A stretch of 64,000 nt of DNA, taken from assembly GCA_963575745.1 (NCBI GenBank), contig CAUYUJ010001447.1, positions 818,680 to 882,679 of the forward strand, written 5' to 3'. Each line of letters starts with the position of its first letter. The stretch's first letter is position 1. A program made the position numbers and the translations under genes. Origin of the DNA: Prorocentrum cordatum. Lineage: Eukaryota > Sar > Dinophyceae > Prorocentrales > Prorocentraceae. Below the pieces are notes generated by a model. That model ran no database searches. It was not told the origin of the DNA and worked only from the letters and a program-made list of their open reading frames with translations. This document shows positions 10,801 to 21,290 of the stretch, in pieces.

Positions 10801-11464
10801 GGAGGCAGTGCTGCGGAGGTGGCCAGGGGGCCACGGCGCGCCCCCCGCGGCGCGGCACCGGCAAGGGCGGCGACGATGGCGCCGTGGACGACGACGACGC
10901 CGAAAGAAGAGCAGCGGAAGGAACGGAGGAGGGGGGAGGCTGGAAGAGGATGGGGGAGGAGAGAAGGTAACGGAGCGGGGCGGACCACTGCGCGAGACGG
11001 AAATCCTACTCGGGTGGGAGTGGCGCATGCGCAGCACAAACTCTCGAGCAGTGTTGCGGCACACTCCGCGCGCGCCAGCGGAGATACGGCAGGAAACACC
11101 GACAACCTGCCTGCGGGCCTCCTGGGACGGGGCCCAGAACGAGACCAGCCCGGAGATCAGGAAGATGATCGTTTGCCCGCGACTGGCAATCCACCGTTGA
11201 GCAGTGCAAGGCTGCACCGTGGGCCGTGCAGGCTGGCCAAGCCGGCCAGCACAATCCAATGCACGGCCCAGGAGGTCCCGACCCCTTCCCCCGGGCCTAT
11301 GCTTCCTGGGGCCCGGCCACGGGCCCCAGAGGCCCACATCGTAGAACAACGCCCAGACGCTCGCGGCGCGCTCGCCCGCCGGTCCTTGGCAGCGTGGCGC
11401 AGCCCGTCGGCGGGACCAGGCCGTCTCTCGGCAGTCCGCACGGGGCCCATGGGCTCACGCCTCC
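10801..11464. other. No gene supported
   Basis: GC-rich, open frames on both strands, no recognisable domain or repeat. Confidence 0.4.
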
Positions 11465-11568
11465 TGTCGTTTCTCCTCCTCCCACTCCTGCTCTTCCTGC
11501 TCCTCCTCTTCCTCCTCCTCCTCCTTCACCTACTCCTCCTTCTCCTACTCCATTCCTCCTCCTTTTAT
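11465..11568. repeat. CTC-rich tract flanking the 83-bp module
   Basis: Imperfect CTC run directly upstream of the first 83-bp module, matching the arrangement at the other plus-strand copies. Confidence 0.85.
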
Positions 11569-11569
11569 G

Positions 11570-12391
11570 AATAGCTTATCCGCGGGCCATGCGTTTCGTC
11601 TGAGACTTCCTCACCATGTATGCCTCTGGAGCTTGAAAATTGCCAACAGCTTCACACATGGAGGGCGGGTGGTTTTCAAAATGTGGCTCTCGCCTTGGCG
11701 CCGCGCACACTCGTTTAAAACATTTGCGCGAGCTTCACAGGTTGAGGGCGGTTCCTCTTCAAACTGTGGCTCTCGCTTCAGAGCCGCGCACACTCGTTTT
11801 CAACATGTGCAAGAATTGCACGGATTTAAAGCGGTTCCTCTTCAAAATGTGGCTCTCGCTTTAGGGCCGCGCACACTCATTTCAAAACATACAAGGGTGT
11901 TGCGGATTGAGGGCGGCTCCTTTTCAAAATGTTGCTCTCGCCTTCGCGTCGTGCGAATTCGTCTTACACACTTGCCAAAAGTTTTCACGGACTCAGGGCG
12001 GTTCCTATTCAAAATGTGGCTCTCGCTGTAGCGCCGCGCACAATCGTTTTGATGATGTGCAAGAGTTTTCTAAGGGCTCCCATGATCAGCGTACCAGACA
12101 TGGTGTTTTGGACGGTTTCAGCGTGAAGGGGGTGCACAAGTTATTTTGGATCGCGGTGTTCAAGTCCCAGGACTGATGTTTCGGCGCGATCCAGGATCGT
12201 CAAAACGCAACCGTCAGGTTCATCCGTGGAGTTGGAATCCCGAGAACAATGGTTTGGCAAGCTTCAGTGTCAGTTGTCTTCCATTGATGCAGTTCCCTCA
12301 ATAAAAATGAACCACTGTGGGGCCTATGAAGAGGGAGCTTCGAGGGACAGTTTTATTCCAGCATCGTTGATGCCCATTGGGTTTACATTGG
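11570..12391 (+). repeat. 83-bp composite module, copy 1
   Basis: Contains a head block (CGTTTCGTCTGAGACTTCCT), then five tandem units starting at 11,684, 11,767, 11,850, 11,932 and 12,017 (spacing 82-85 bp), each with GTGGCTCTCGC, a GCCGCGCACAC.CGTTT block and CACGGATTGAGGGCGG. A tail follows (12,060-12,391) with CAACCGTCAGGTTCATCCGT and GGGGCCTATGAAGAGGGAGC. The 83-bp period is not divisible by three, so the long open frames across it are not protein coding. Four copies exist in the window. Confidence 0.85.
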
Positions 12392-12500
12392 TCCTCCTCC
12401 TCTTCCTCCTCCTCCTCCTCCTCCTCCTCCTCCTCCTCCTCCTCCCCCCCGTCTTCCTACCCCTGCCCCTCCCCCTCCTCCCCCTCCTCCAGCCCTTCTC
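12392..12500. repeat. (CTC)n between modules 1 and 2
   Basis: Starts exactly where module 1 ends, after TTTACATTGGTCCTCCTCC, as in the other plus-strand copies. Confidence 0.95.
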
Positions 12501-12504
12501 CCTG

Positions 12505-13320
12505 TCGCACCCCGAAGCCAGTTTTTTAAGGCGGGCCGGGCGTTTCGCCTGTGACTTCCTCATCAGAAATGGCTCTGCAATTAAACATGGGCAACTGTTT
12601 CAAAGATGGAGGCCGGGCCGGGTCGTCTTCAAAATGTGGTTCTCGCATTAGCGCCGCGCACATTCGTCATAACAAATTGAAAGAGCTTCACGGATTGACG
12701 GCGAATCGTTTTCAAAATGTGGCTCTCACCTTAGCGCCGCGCACACTCGTCTTAAAGATTGGTAAGGGTTTCACGGATTGAGAGCGAGTCGTTTTCAAAC
12801 GTGGCTCTCGCCTCCGGACCGAGCGAAGTAGTTTTAAACAACTGCAAGAGTTCGCGGATTTTGGGCGAGCTGTTTTTTGTTATGTTGCTCTCGCCTTCGC
12901 GCCGCGCACATTCGTTTGAACTACAAGAGATTCACGGATTGAGGGCGGTTCCTCTTCAACATGTGGCTCTCGCCTCAGCGCCGCGCACGCTCTTTTTTTT
13001 AACATTTGCAACAGTTTCACGGGTTCCCGTAGCAGAAATCGTGTTTGGAAAGACTCAGGCTTATGAAGGCGCACGAGTTATGTTGATTCGCGGTGTTCAA
13101 GCGCCAGGAATGGCGTTCTGCGAGGTTCAGGATCGTCAAGACGCAACCGTCAGGTTCATCCGTGGCGTTGGAGATCACATGGTTTGGCAAAGCTGCAGTG
13201 TCAGTTGTCTTCCATTGCAGCAGTTCCCTCAATAAAAATGAACCGCTGTGGGGCCTATGAAGAGGGAGCTTGGAGGGACAGTTTTATTCCAGCATCGTTG
13301 ATGCCCATTGGGTTTACATT
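12505..13320 (+). repeat. 83-bp composite module, copy 2
   Basis: Head block GCGGGCCGGGCGTTTCGCCTG, tandem units at 12,637, 12,720, 12,802, 12,885 and 12,964, then a tail nearly identical to that of copy 1 (13,125-13,320 against 12,180-12,391). Copies 1 and 2 form a recent-looking tandem duplication of about 940 bp. No gene. Confidence 0.85.
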
Positions 13321-13485
13321 GGTCCTCCTCCTCCTCTTCCTCCTCCTCCTCCTGCTCCTCCTCCTCCTCCTGCTACTCCACCTCCTGCTCCTGCTCCTCC
13401 TCCTCGTCCTCCCCGCTTCTCCTCGCTTCTCCTCCTCCTCCTCCTCCTCCACCTCCACCTCCTCCTCCTCCTCCTCATCATCATC
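13321..13485. repeat. (CTC)n after module 2
   Basis: Long CTC run following the module end, with CTG and CAC interruptions. Confidence 0.95.
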
Positions 13486-13660
13486 CTCTCTGCACTGCGC
13501 CGTGACCCCGCGCGCGTCCGCTGCCCCCGGCAGCGCGAATGTGGCCGTGAGCGGCCGTCGCAGGATGACCTTTCCCCCTCGGTCTCGGTCGGGGGCTGCG
13601 GCTCGCAGACCGGAGGGGGAGGGGCCGAGCCTTCCCCAGGGCAAGTTTTTCGCCCAGGGG

Positions 13661-13914
13661 GATCTTTGATGGGCCAATTTTCCACCACCACTGCCATAGG
13701 TAGGACGGGATAGAAGGGAGGATGGGAAGGTCCTCCTTCCTTCCCCCGCTCCTCCTCCTCCTCCTCCTCCTCCTCCTCTTCCTCCTCCTTCCTCCTCCTT
13801 CTTCTTCTTCTTCCTCCTCCTCCTCCTCCTCAGGCTCCTCCTCATCCTCCTCCTCCTTCACCTCTCCCCTCTCCTACCTATGGCAGCCGGGGTTGAAACA
13901 TCGGCCCCTCGATC
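13661..13914. mobile_element. MITE-4, copy a: inverted repeat around a (CTC)n core
   Basis: Left end GATGGGCCAATTTTCCACC and CTGCCATAGGTAGGA; right end is TCCTACCTATGGCAG then a decayed complement reaching GGCCCC. The interior is a CTC/CTT run (13,740-13,860). The innermost 15 bp of the arms match perfectly. The same architecture is found at 34,584-34,845. No ORF. Likely a short non-autonomous element that carries the microsatellite with it. Confidence 0.7.
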
Positions 13915-14205
13915 TTGGGGCAAGACCGCCCCTCGGGCGTGCCAGTCGCGCGGCCACCCCGCACGACTGCACGACTCCTGGGCGGAACACATCGCATCCT
14001 CGGAGACCCGGCATCGGCAAGAAAATTCCAGGGCCCCCCCTGCTCCAGCACCCGCCCTCCTCTGTGTGCAGGCCGGCCGCGCACGAGCGAGCGGCCCCCG
14101 GGACAGGGAGGACTTCGGAAGCCCCCCGCGGCTCAGGGGGGCCCCGCTCGGGGGCCGAGCCCGCGCGCGCGCAGGCCCGAGCTGGGGGGGGGTCCACTGA
14201 GAGCC

Positions 14206-14325
14206 CGCGCTCAAGGTTTTTTGTATAACAAAAAATGTTTTTTTCTCCTTTTCTATAAGAAAAAGCACAAACAAACAAAAAACAAAACAAAAAACAAACA
14301 AACAAACAAAAAACGCGCTCAAGGT
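14206..14325. mobile_element. 96-bp A-rich insertion with 12-bp target duplication
   Basis: CGCGCTCAAGGT occurs at 14,206-14,217 and exactly again at 14,314-14,325. Between them is an AT-rich 96-bp insert ending in a (CAAA)n/polyA tail, in an otherwise very GC-rich region. A 12-bp exact direct repeat plus A-rich tail is the usual footprint of target-primed retroposition. The source of the insert body is not recognised; it contains small hairpins (TTTTCTATAAGAAAA). Confidence 0.75.
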
Positions 14326-14584
14326 CACCCTGGCGGAGGGTCACTCGCGCGCAGCAGAGCAGATGCTCGCGCCGGCCGAAGGCCGCGCCGGCTGCCGGCA
14401 GAGGCCGCGCGCCGTTTCTGCTCCGCTCGCTCGTCGCGGCGTTTCGCCGCCGGCGGAGGGGAGGGGCCCGGGGCGGCGCCGCCGAGGGCGGGTGCCGCCG
14501 GGCCGCATGCAGGGAGCAATTGGCTGCTCGAGGGGGAGGGAATGAGGGGGGATACGTTGAGGAACAAGGTACGTATGCATTGGC

Positions 14585-14818
14585 CTGCCTCCTATCTTCT
14601 CCGTCCATCCATCCATGCATGCATGCATCCATGCATCCCTCCGTCCGTCCATCCATCCGTCCATCCATCCCTCCCTCCGTCCATCCATCCATCCAACCAT
14701 CCTCCTCCCTCCATCCTCCTCTCTCTTCCTCCTGCTCCGAAATCTGAATCATCCCCCCTCCTCCAATTCATACACCCTCCTCCTCCATCTCGTCCCCCGC
14801 CTCGTCCCCCTCCTTCCC

Positions 14819-14849
<31 letters not shown>

Positions 14850-14860
14850 TCCCCCCTCTT
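14585..14860. repeat. (ATCC)n and CTC-rich tract
   Basis: ATCC/ATGC/GTCC tetranucleotides up to about 14,705, then CTC-rich DNA to 14,860. Confidence 0.9.
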
Positions 14861-14869
14861 CCAGAAGAC

Positions 14870-15770
14870 AGAAAGAACGGAAGGAGGCCCCCTGGAAGCA
14901 CCGGCCCCCCTCCGAGGCGCGGCAGGAACACGCAGCGTTACCGAGACGTTGCGGTGAGGAGCTGCGGCGTGCCGCGGCGGCGGGCCCCCTGCGACGCGCC
15001 GTGCCCTGCCAGCCGATGCGGTGCCGCTTCGGCGTGCTCGGAGGAGCCTCGGCCAGCCTGGGCCAGGTCCGGGGCCCCAGAGGGGGGCCCCCAGCAGAAA
15101 TCCTCGCGTGTCCCTCCCCTCGGCCCTGCAAGCAGGCCATGAGCCCCAAAAGGGGCCCAAACAAACATCCTCGCGCGTCCAGCCTCCCGACCCTGCGAAC
15201 AGCGCCGGCGTCGAGGGCTTCGCCGTGCCCGCGGGCAGGTGTTTCCCACCACCTCTGCTCTGTTCCCGGGGCGGGGGTGGGAAGCGCTCGGAACTTTGAT
15301 GCTCTGGGGCTGGAGGCTGCTGCTTAGCCTGTCGCGCCGAGGCGTGTTTGTCCCCCGCGCCGACGCCTGTGTCCAGGCGCTCAGGAGGCAGTCAGGGCAC
15401 TCCTGATCCCGACGTGAGGCTGGCGGCGGGCTGACCACTCGAGATCGGCGCAGTGAACCCACCGCAGCTTCCCGACCGTGTCGCGAGCTGCTGCTGTCTC
15501 CACAGGTTACGCCATGCTTCTGTGGCGAGCCTGTCGCGCCGAGGCACGGCGGGCCTCGAGAGGCGACGGGGCGCGCGGAGCAAACGTTCCTGACCGTGTG
15601 GCTTCCTCTCCACGGGAGAGGACGCCGACGCAGCCCAGGTCAGAGCCCGCCTCGCGGCAACCACAGCAATCGAGCAGGCTGGGGGGGGAGCAGGGGAAGC
15701 GGCAAGACAGGAGGGATGACTAGAGGCCTCCTATCGCACGCGAGCGAGGGGGGGAAATGAGATGCAGAAG
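14870..15770. other. No gene supported
   Basis: GC-rich with partial local duplications, for example AGCCTGTCGCGCCGAGGC at about 15,325 and 15,530, and CCTCGCG.GTCC at 15,100 and 15,170. No domain seen. Confidence 0.45.
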
Positions 15771-15774
15771 GCCT

Positions 15775-15905
15775 TGTCAGAAGGCGGCGAGACTTCTCAG
15801 AAGCCTTGCGCCTTCTGAGAAGTCTTTTTTTTTTTCTGGGGAGACTTAGAAAACTTCTCAGAGGTCTGGGGACTTCCGAGCCTTCTGAGAAGGCCCGCCC
15901 CTTCT
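15775..15905 (+). other. CTTCTCAGAAG inverted-repeat cluster with a hairpin plus T11
   Basis: A 13-bp perfect stem (GACTTCTCAGAAG at 15,791-15,803 pairing with 15,812-15,824), 8-nt loop, then eleven T residues (15,825-15,835). Several further CTTCTCAGA and CTTCTGAGA words surround it. The shape resembles a Pol III stop or a hairpin terminator, but no RNA gene is recognised upstream. Confidence 0.5.
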
Positions 15906-16084
15906 CACTTCCCCTCCGGGCGGGCTCGCCGACGATCCCAGATGAGGTCCGAAAATAGATGGGATCGGGGGATTTCACCAAATCGCCGATGTACCAGCAT
16001 GGCATCGGCGATGCACCGTCGATGCATCGGCGACGTCGGCGTGGAGAAAATCGGGCTCCACATTGCCCTCCGACCACATCTACA

Positions 16085-16240
16085 GTCTAAGGACGGGGTG
16101 GTAAGGACGCAAGACACTTGGAGGCCGAAGTTGGGATTCTGTGGGCGGAGGACAATCCGTGCACACGGCAAAGGACGGGCCGCAGAGGCAAGGACACAAG
16201 GCCACTCCAGATGAAGGCGCTCGTCCTTCCTGGGCGCGTC
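16085..16240. repeat. Dispersed repeat family E, copy 1
   Basis: GAGGCCGAAGTTGGG, ACGGCAAAGGACGGGCCGCA, and AGATGAAGGCG..CGTCC followed by GGCGCGT.GACTG recur in order at 32.59-32.76 kb. Non-coding as far as can be seen. Confidence 0.65.
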
Positions 16241-17590
16241 GACTGCTCTCCCACCCCCACCTGGGAGGCCCATAGGTGCACGCACCCTGTGGCCGCGCGT
16301 GTCCGGCGCGCGCCCCCGCCCGCGCGCCTGCGCGGCGGCTCGCCGGGCCGGGCGCGGCGCCGACCCATCCACCGCAGTTCCCATGGGTGCCACGTGCGTG
16401 TCATCTGTCGACCTCTGTCCCAGGCTTCGTGGGACTTTCGATTGGGCCAATCCTTTTGGGCCCAGGCCTGGGATACACGATGAGGGGTCGTCCATCCTCC
16501 ACAGGGGTGCGTCCGAAAAGCCACCTCGGGGTGTATCCCAGGGTTCCCTCATTTTTGTTGAGCGGCCGAACTTTCTGGGCGGAACTCGGGGATTGGGGCA
16601 GGAAAACCGCCTGCGATCGTGTATCTCGACCTTGCCGAGGGAGGCGGGGGCGAACCGCCCCCACCCAAAGCCATGCCTCCCAAATCCCTGGTCACGTGGT
16701 CGCCTTGGCCGCCCCTGCAGAAGGTCCCTATGAGCCTTCCGGCTTCCCGGATACTCACGGAAGCAATGTGAGGAGGCAGGCCAAAACGGCCCAAGACTGC
16801 CCCATACATCCATGGGACGCCCAAAGACTACCCAGATAAGACTCCAAAGATGCCAGTCAGACGCAACAGAAACATTGCTTATCGTCTGGCTTCTGTTTGA
16901 GTTGGGTCTCTCGGTTCTTGGGCCTAAGACTCCACGAACATCAAATCAAATCAAACCCAAGTCGAAAAGAGTCCAAAGACCAAAGACCGACCAAGAGAGC
17001 CCCAAGACGATCCGAAGAGAGCAGAGAGCCTCATGACAGCACAAGGTGGCTCCGACACGCTCCCCGCAGCACTCCAAATCGTGGCCAAGTTGTTGAGAAA
17101 GACTGTGGTTGGCAGCATGGTGACACTAAGGGACCCCCAGAGGCCCCAACCCCCGACAACACCCCCCCAGAAACTCCGAATAACCCTCGTGCGGCCCCCA
17201 AGAGACTCTGAGGAGGAGCCTCCGTAAAAACAGATTGGGAAAGGAGATGGGAAGAGTTCGCCGGGACTGGCAAACACGAAAAGGGAATAAAAGATACAGC
17301 GAGGGCGTTGGATAAGGAACCATTGGACGAGGAATCCAGGGTCCTGAGGCCGGTGGACCGCCAACTGAGGCTTAGCCATCTCAGCTGCCCCGAACGCAAC
17401 ACGCAACACGTACACTGGGAAGGCAAGTCTGGCGCGACACGTTCGCCAAACTGTGCACCAGCACGTGCCGAGCCAACACGCAGCGTGTCAACACGGACGT
17501 TTGAAACACGGTACGTGTTGAGTCTCCAGACGGACGTACCAGAGCAGCTAAGTTGGCCATGGATATCACCGCCGCCCTCATCAAAGGAAG
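16241..17590. other. No gene supported
   Basis: Includes degenerate 'CCCAAGAC' purine-rich words (16,800-17,020) like those at 53 kb and CACG-rich words (17,400-17,520). No protein motif. Confidence 0.4.
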
Positions 17591-17599
17591 TATCCCCCA

Positions 17600-17780
17600 G
17601 GGTCTGACCCTGAGATCTGACGTCTCGGAGAACATAGAACATCGCGAAAAATCACGACCAGAGCCCCGGACACCATTTCTCTGCGCCATTTTTCGAGCTG
17701 GGTCGATGTGTCAGGGTCCCGGGGCCCGAAATTACTCGAAAACGCCCGGCTCGAGCATATCGCGACGCCATGAGCTCAGG
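17600..17780 (+). repeat. Dispersed repeat family B, copy 2
   Basis: Matches 1,085-1,225 through AATCACGACCAGAGCCC and GGGTCGATGTGTCAGGGTC. Confidence 0.55.
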
Positions 17781-17996
17781 GGGAGGCCTCTTGAGCGCAT
17801 TCCTCAACGAACGCCCACGCCGGCCGCCAGAGCGGCGCGCCTGACCTCCGCCGTCCGGCGCCCGGCGGGCCTGCGCCTACGCCAGGCGCATGGCGCTGCC
17901 CATCCTCACCAGCGGCCTCCGCGCAGCCGCGTCGGCGGGGCCCCTGGGCCTCGGCGGGAGAGGAAGGGGAGGGGGGGGGGGCGAGGAGGGGAGAGG

Positions 17997-18137
17997 AAGC
18001 TAGAATTTGGAGTGTGTGTCTGACCAGAGGTCGCATCTGTTCGTATCTGTGGGCAGTTAGCAGTGCAGACAGTCAAGAGATCTTCGCCCGTGCTCGCACC
18101 GGTGCTCCAAGAGAAACAGTCTTTCTCTCCGCTCTGC
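17997..18137 (+). repeat. Left terminal direct repeat of the copia element (LTR-like)
   Basis: Aligns with 27,698-27,834. Over about 113 positions (from TGACCAG to TCTCCGCT) I count roughly 76% identity with one gap. Contains a diverged U2-like core (GTCGCATCTGTTCGTATCTG at 18,030). True LTR ends (TG..CA) were not identified, so it may be only part of an LTR. Confidence 0.65.
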
Positions 18138-18257
18138 CAGCGGCGCCGCCTCTCGGGAAGGCGCGGGCGGCCCCCGTCAGGGTTGGCCATCGCGGCAGTC
18201 ATGGTTAATCGGAACTTCGACCAGGAGACCGATTTCTGACCACACCCACTTCCCGAG

Positions 18258-18786
18258 GTGCCTTGCGAAAAGCGGTTTCCAGAGGTGGAGGTGGGCAGTT
18301 TCCCCGCCCCAGGGGAAGGAAAAACTATCCACTTCCACCCCCGAGGGCCTATCATAGAATCGAGGATCCAGAAGTGGATGTGGTCAGAAATCGGTCTTCA
18401 GCTGGTCAGGAACAATCAGTTCCTGAACTCTCACCTCACGAAAATGGGCTGCACCAGCGAGCAGGTGCGCTTGAAGCATCCGTTCGACCTCACCTCCGAC
18501 AGCGACGCCACCGCCGAGAAGCTCAGCAGCTTCTCTTCTTCGGCCTGGCGAAAATCCTACGGATGAAAAGGTAAATGCGACAACTATGACAGACGCAAGA
18601 GTTCCGGGATGAACCGTGGCAGATTCAAAGGACGAGGAAAAGGACGAAAAGGTAAACGATATGGACATAGTAAGCACCGAGATCACTACGAGGAGACCTG
18701 CGACGACGAATATTATGAAGAGATCTGTTGGAGTCTCGTTAGTACTGGTAATTGGCATCATGCAGAAGCTCATCTTCAGGCTATGT
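18258..18786 (+). pseudogene. Copia Gag-like remnant
   Basis: One frame runs through with a single internal TGA at 18,563-18,565 and then shows a basic glycine-rich tail (GRFKGRGKGRKGKRYGH) followed by an acidic tyrosine-rich stretch (DDEYYEEICW). Such G/K/R-rich tails precede the protease in dinoflagellate copia elements and would bind RNA. No intact CCHC knuckle is seen. The ATG is uncertain; the frame is open from about 18,240. Decayed, with no neighbours outside the element. Confidence 0.6.
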
Positions 18787-19124
18787 GAATACGCGGGCAG
18801 AAAACAGACATCAACCACCACGACTTCCTTCACTTCGATGGCGGATACACTCCACTGTTTAATGGCGCGACATCGTCATGGTCCTCTCCAGACGACCGAA
18901 TCGCACAATCACGACGAGCACGATTCCCCGGCACCTCGGACCACAACCATGGACGAGTATGACGCGGATAATGCACCTAGAACACCAAGACGACAACATC
19001 ACGAGCATCACCAGGTGGAACAACTCCTGTCAGACCAACATCGTGGACACCGAGCCTGAGCTTCCTGAACGAAGACGGAATCCCAGCTGTCCGCAAAAAA
19101 CCTTAAGAACCTGTACTCAAGCGT

Positions 19125-19623
19125 GTGGTCGTTCCTGGAGGCTTGGAGCTCTTGCTCAGAGACATAAGCTCTTCGGAAGTTGGTCAGTACCCCGTCCAGA
19201 TCTCGAGCACTACCAGTTATCACATGGTTGGTTTGAGGACGAAAGAAATATGGGTTGCTGTACGATCCTGGGGCAACATCAGATATTATCGGCACCGACT
19301 CCGTCAAGGAATACCATCGGGACATCATACCAGACACCTGCATCGAGACCCGACCGACGAAGTCAAAGTTTACCGGCATCGATGGTACACCAACCCCAGG
19401 TATCGGCAACGTCGTCCTTCCCTTGATATTCCAGCGCCAAAAAGGGCTACATTTACAGGCAGCATGATCGGCAATCACGGCAGTTTCTGTCCTGGACTTC
19501 TACCACTTTCGACATCGATGAGATTTCGCGCGGTGATGTTCAGCAGTGTGTTTCCAAATGGTGATGGTACCGTGGCTCTGTTTCCAAAGACTCCGGCACA
19601 CATGGACGGCAAGCGAAAACCCA

Positions 19624-19660
<37 letters not shown>

Positions 19661-19663
19661 CTG
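19125..19663 (+). pseudogene. Copia aspartic protease remnant
   Basis: In one frame (19,255-19,467) LYDPGATSDIIGTDS carries the catalytic loop in the DPGA form, where classical retroviral-type proteases have DTGA, followed by FTGIDGTPTPGIGNVVLP, the flap-like glycine stretch. The sequence then continues in another frame (SMIGNHGSFCPGLLP, then FPNGDG) up to 19,620, so a frameshift lies near 19,440. The protease would cut the Gag-Pol polyprotein. A (TA)n run at 19,629-19,657 interrupts what follows. Confidence 0.75.
19629..19657. repeat. (TA)n microsatellite
   Basis: About 14 TA dinucleotides inside the protease-downstream region of the copia element. Confidence 0.95.
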
Positions 19664-21290
19664 TTGTACAAGGAATCTGGGCACTACATCATCACGATCG
19701 ACAACAATACCACGGGAGAAAGAGTCGACCAACACTACTTGCAAGAGCATGTGATGAGGCACATCAATTGGTTCGTAGACTTCAAACCTTCGACCTCAAC
19801 GTCCAAATCTCTGTCGGCTGACTTCCACCAAGATATGGCATCCGTGGACAGTGGCACTGGTACACAGACTACTGGAAGTAACCACGATCTCATCAGCTTC
19901 TGCAAACACTCACTACCAAGATCCAGAACATTCAGAACCATACCCGACCAACAAACGAAACAAGTGGAGGTTACCTGGCGACAGAAATTGTTCGCTCGGC
20001 AGGCTTCAGGAACGCTCAGGGCGAAACAAACAATATTTCTGCGTTGTGTTGCGACATCTCCTACGGCATCATCAGAGCATCTGTCAACGAAGAGGCACCT
20101 CGAAAACGCAGCACTTCTGGAAGGTCTGGAGCCAGTGCAAAGGTGGACGACAATATTGTTACGACACTTTCGCAGATGGACTCGACGATCAAAGAACTGT
20201 ATATAACATTAAAAACATAAGAACTACCAAGGTGCTCCTGAGAAGTTTTACAGTCGTACCGAGCTGCCTATGCTCACTCCCAGGAACGCGTTACATTCTC
20301 TTCGGCACTTATCTCATGAGTAGGTATGCTTCACTGGCAGCAGTACTCTAAGCTACTGGGCTTATCGCAGCGACGCCTCGGCCCACGTCCCGACGGACAT
20401 GCGGCACGGTTGGGATATGAGGTTGAAGGAACACCAGGAGATCATCAACGCCTCCTAAAGTCTTTGAGGGTCCTCGTGAAGTTGACCTCATCTGAGTGCA
20501 CGCCCTGGTCGCAGGCTAGCACGGCGGCGGTCCCAGAGAGGAAGGCCCTTGCGAGAACCCAAGACACACCACTTCTTCAGTGGACGGCTGACGCTTGCAG
20601 GCAGACAAAAGACGATCTCACGGACTACATTGTCGAGAACCTCGGTTAGAGCGGCATCTAGGATGAGTCTCCTCTCATGGATCTGATGTACGATGACAGG
20701 CTCAGGCTCTACGGTAATGTTTGCGATCGATGTCAACATGGCCTACAAGACTCGCAAAGAACGGCATCTCAAACAGGAATTCTGTTCGCAACATCATTCC
20801 GGCTCAGGCGGACCGCGATAATATGCAGATGTGTGCGACCTTATGCTTGGTTGGTGGGCAGCTCTCAAACTATGAAATCAAAGGTATGTCCTGAAAAGCT
20901 GAGCAAGAACCTCCTCAGAGGTATTCTTCGTCGACTGGAGAGTGTACCTAACAGCCCGCTGGACCTGTCGTTCTGAACATGCGACAAATGCAAGAACGGC
21001 AACACAGCGACTGGACTCCATAGACGAACAAAAGGCTGCAAGTTCGACCGAAACAGAGTACCACCGACACCTTCAGGTCCGGCCTTATCACCAGCGGCAT
21101 CAGCACCTCCACCAGTAGTACCTCATGGACCTGAACAACGACACCAGGACCACAACCAGCACGACAAGGCGAACCATCTCAACCAGATCAGGCTGTCAGA
21201 GCTCCGCTTGAATTACCCCCCGGGTTTGCTCCACCTGAACAGACCCCACAAGAGAAACCGAGTTGCGAGGATCGCGTTTCTTTAGGTTCG
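19664..21290 (+). pseudogene. Copia region between protease and integrase
   Basis: Fragments in all three frames: ESGHYIITIDNN just after the (TA)n run fits the protease-proximal end of the polyprotein. A proline-rich linker (PPGFAPPEQTPQEKP) at 21,200-21,270 runs in frame into the site of the nested insertion. The middle (20.2-21.0 kb) has no motif I recognise. Confidence 0.55.

Noticed and set aside
11567-12176. Small proteins with repeated 'KMWLS' and 'NVALA' motifs
   Set aside because: Different frames of the 83-bp non-coding repeat; the period is not a multiple of three, so each unit is read in another frame.
13915-15327. 470-codon plus-strand open frame
   Set aside because: Starts in a MITE end, runs through the A-rich insertion with its target duplication and then ATCC/CTC repeats. 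Not a protein.
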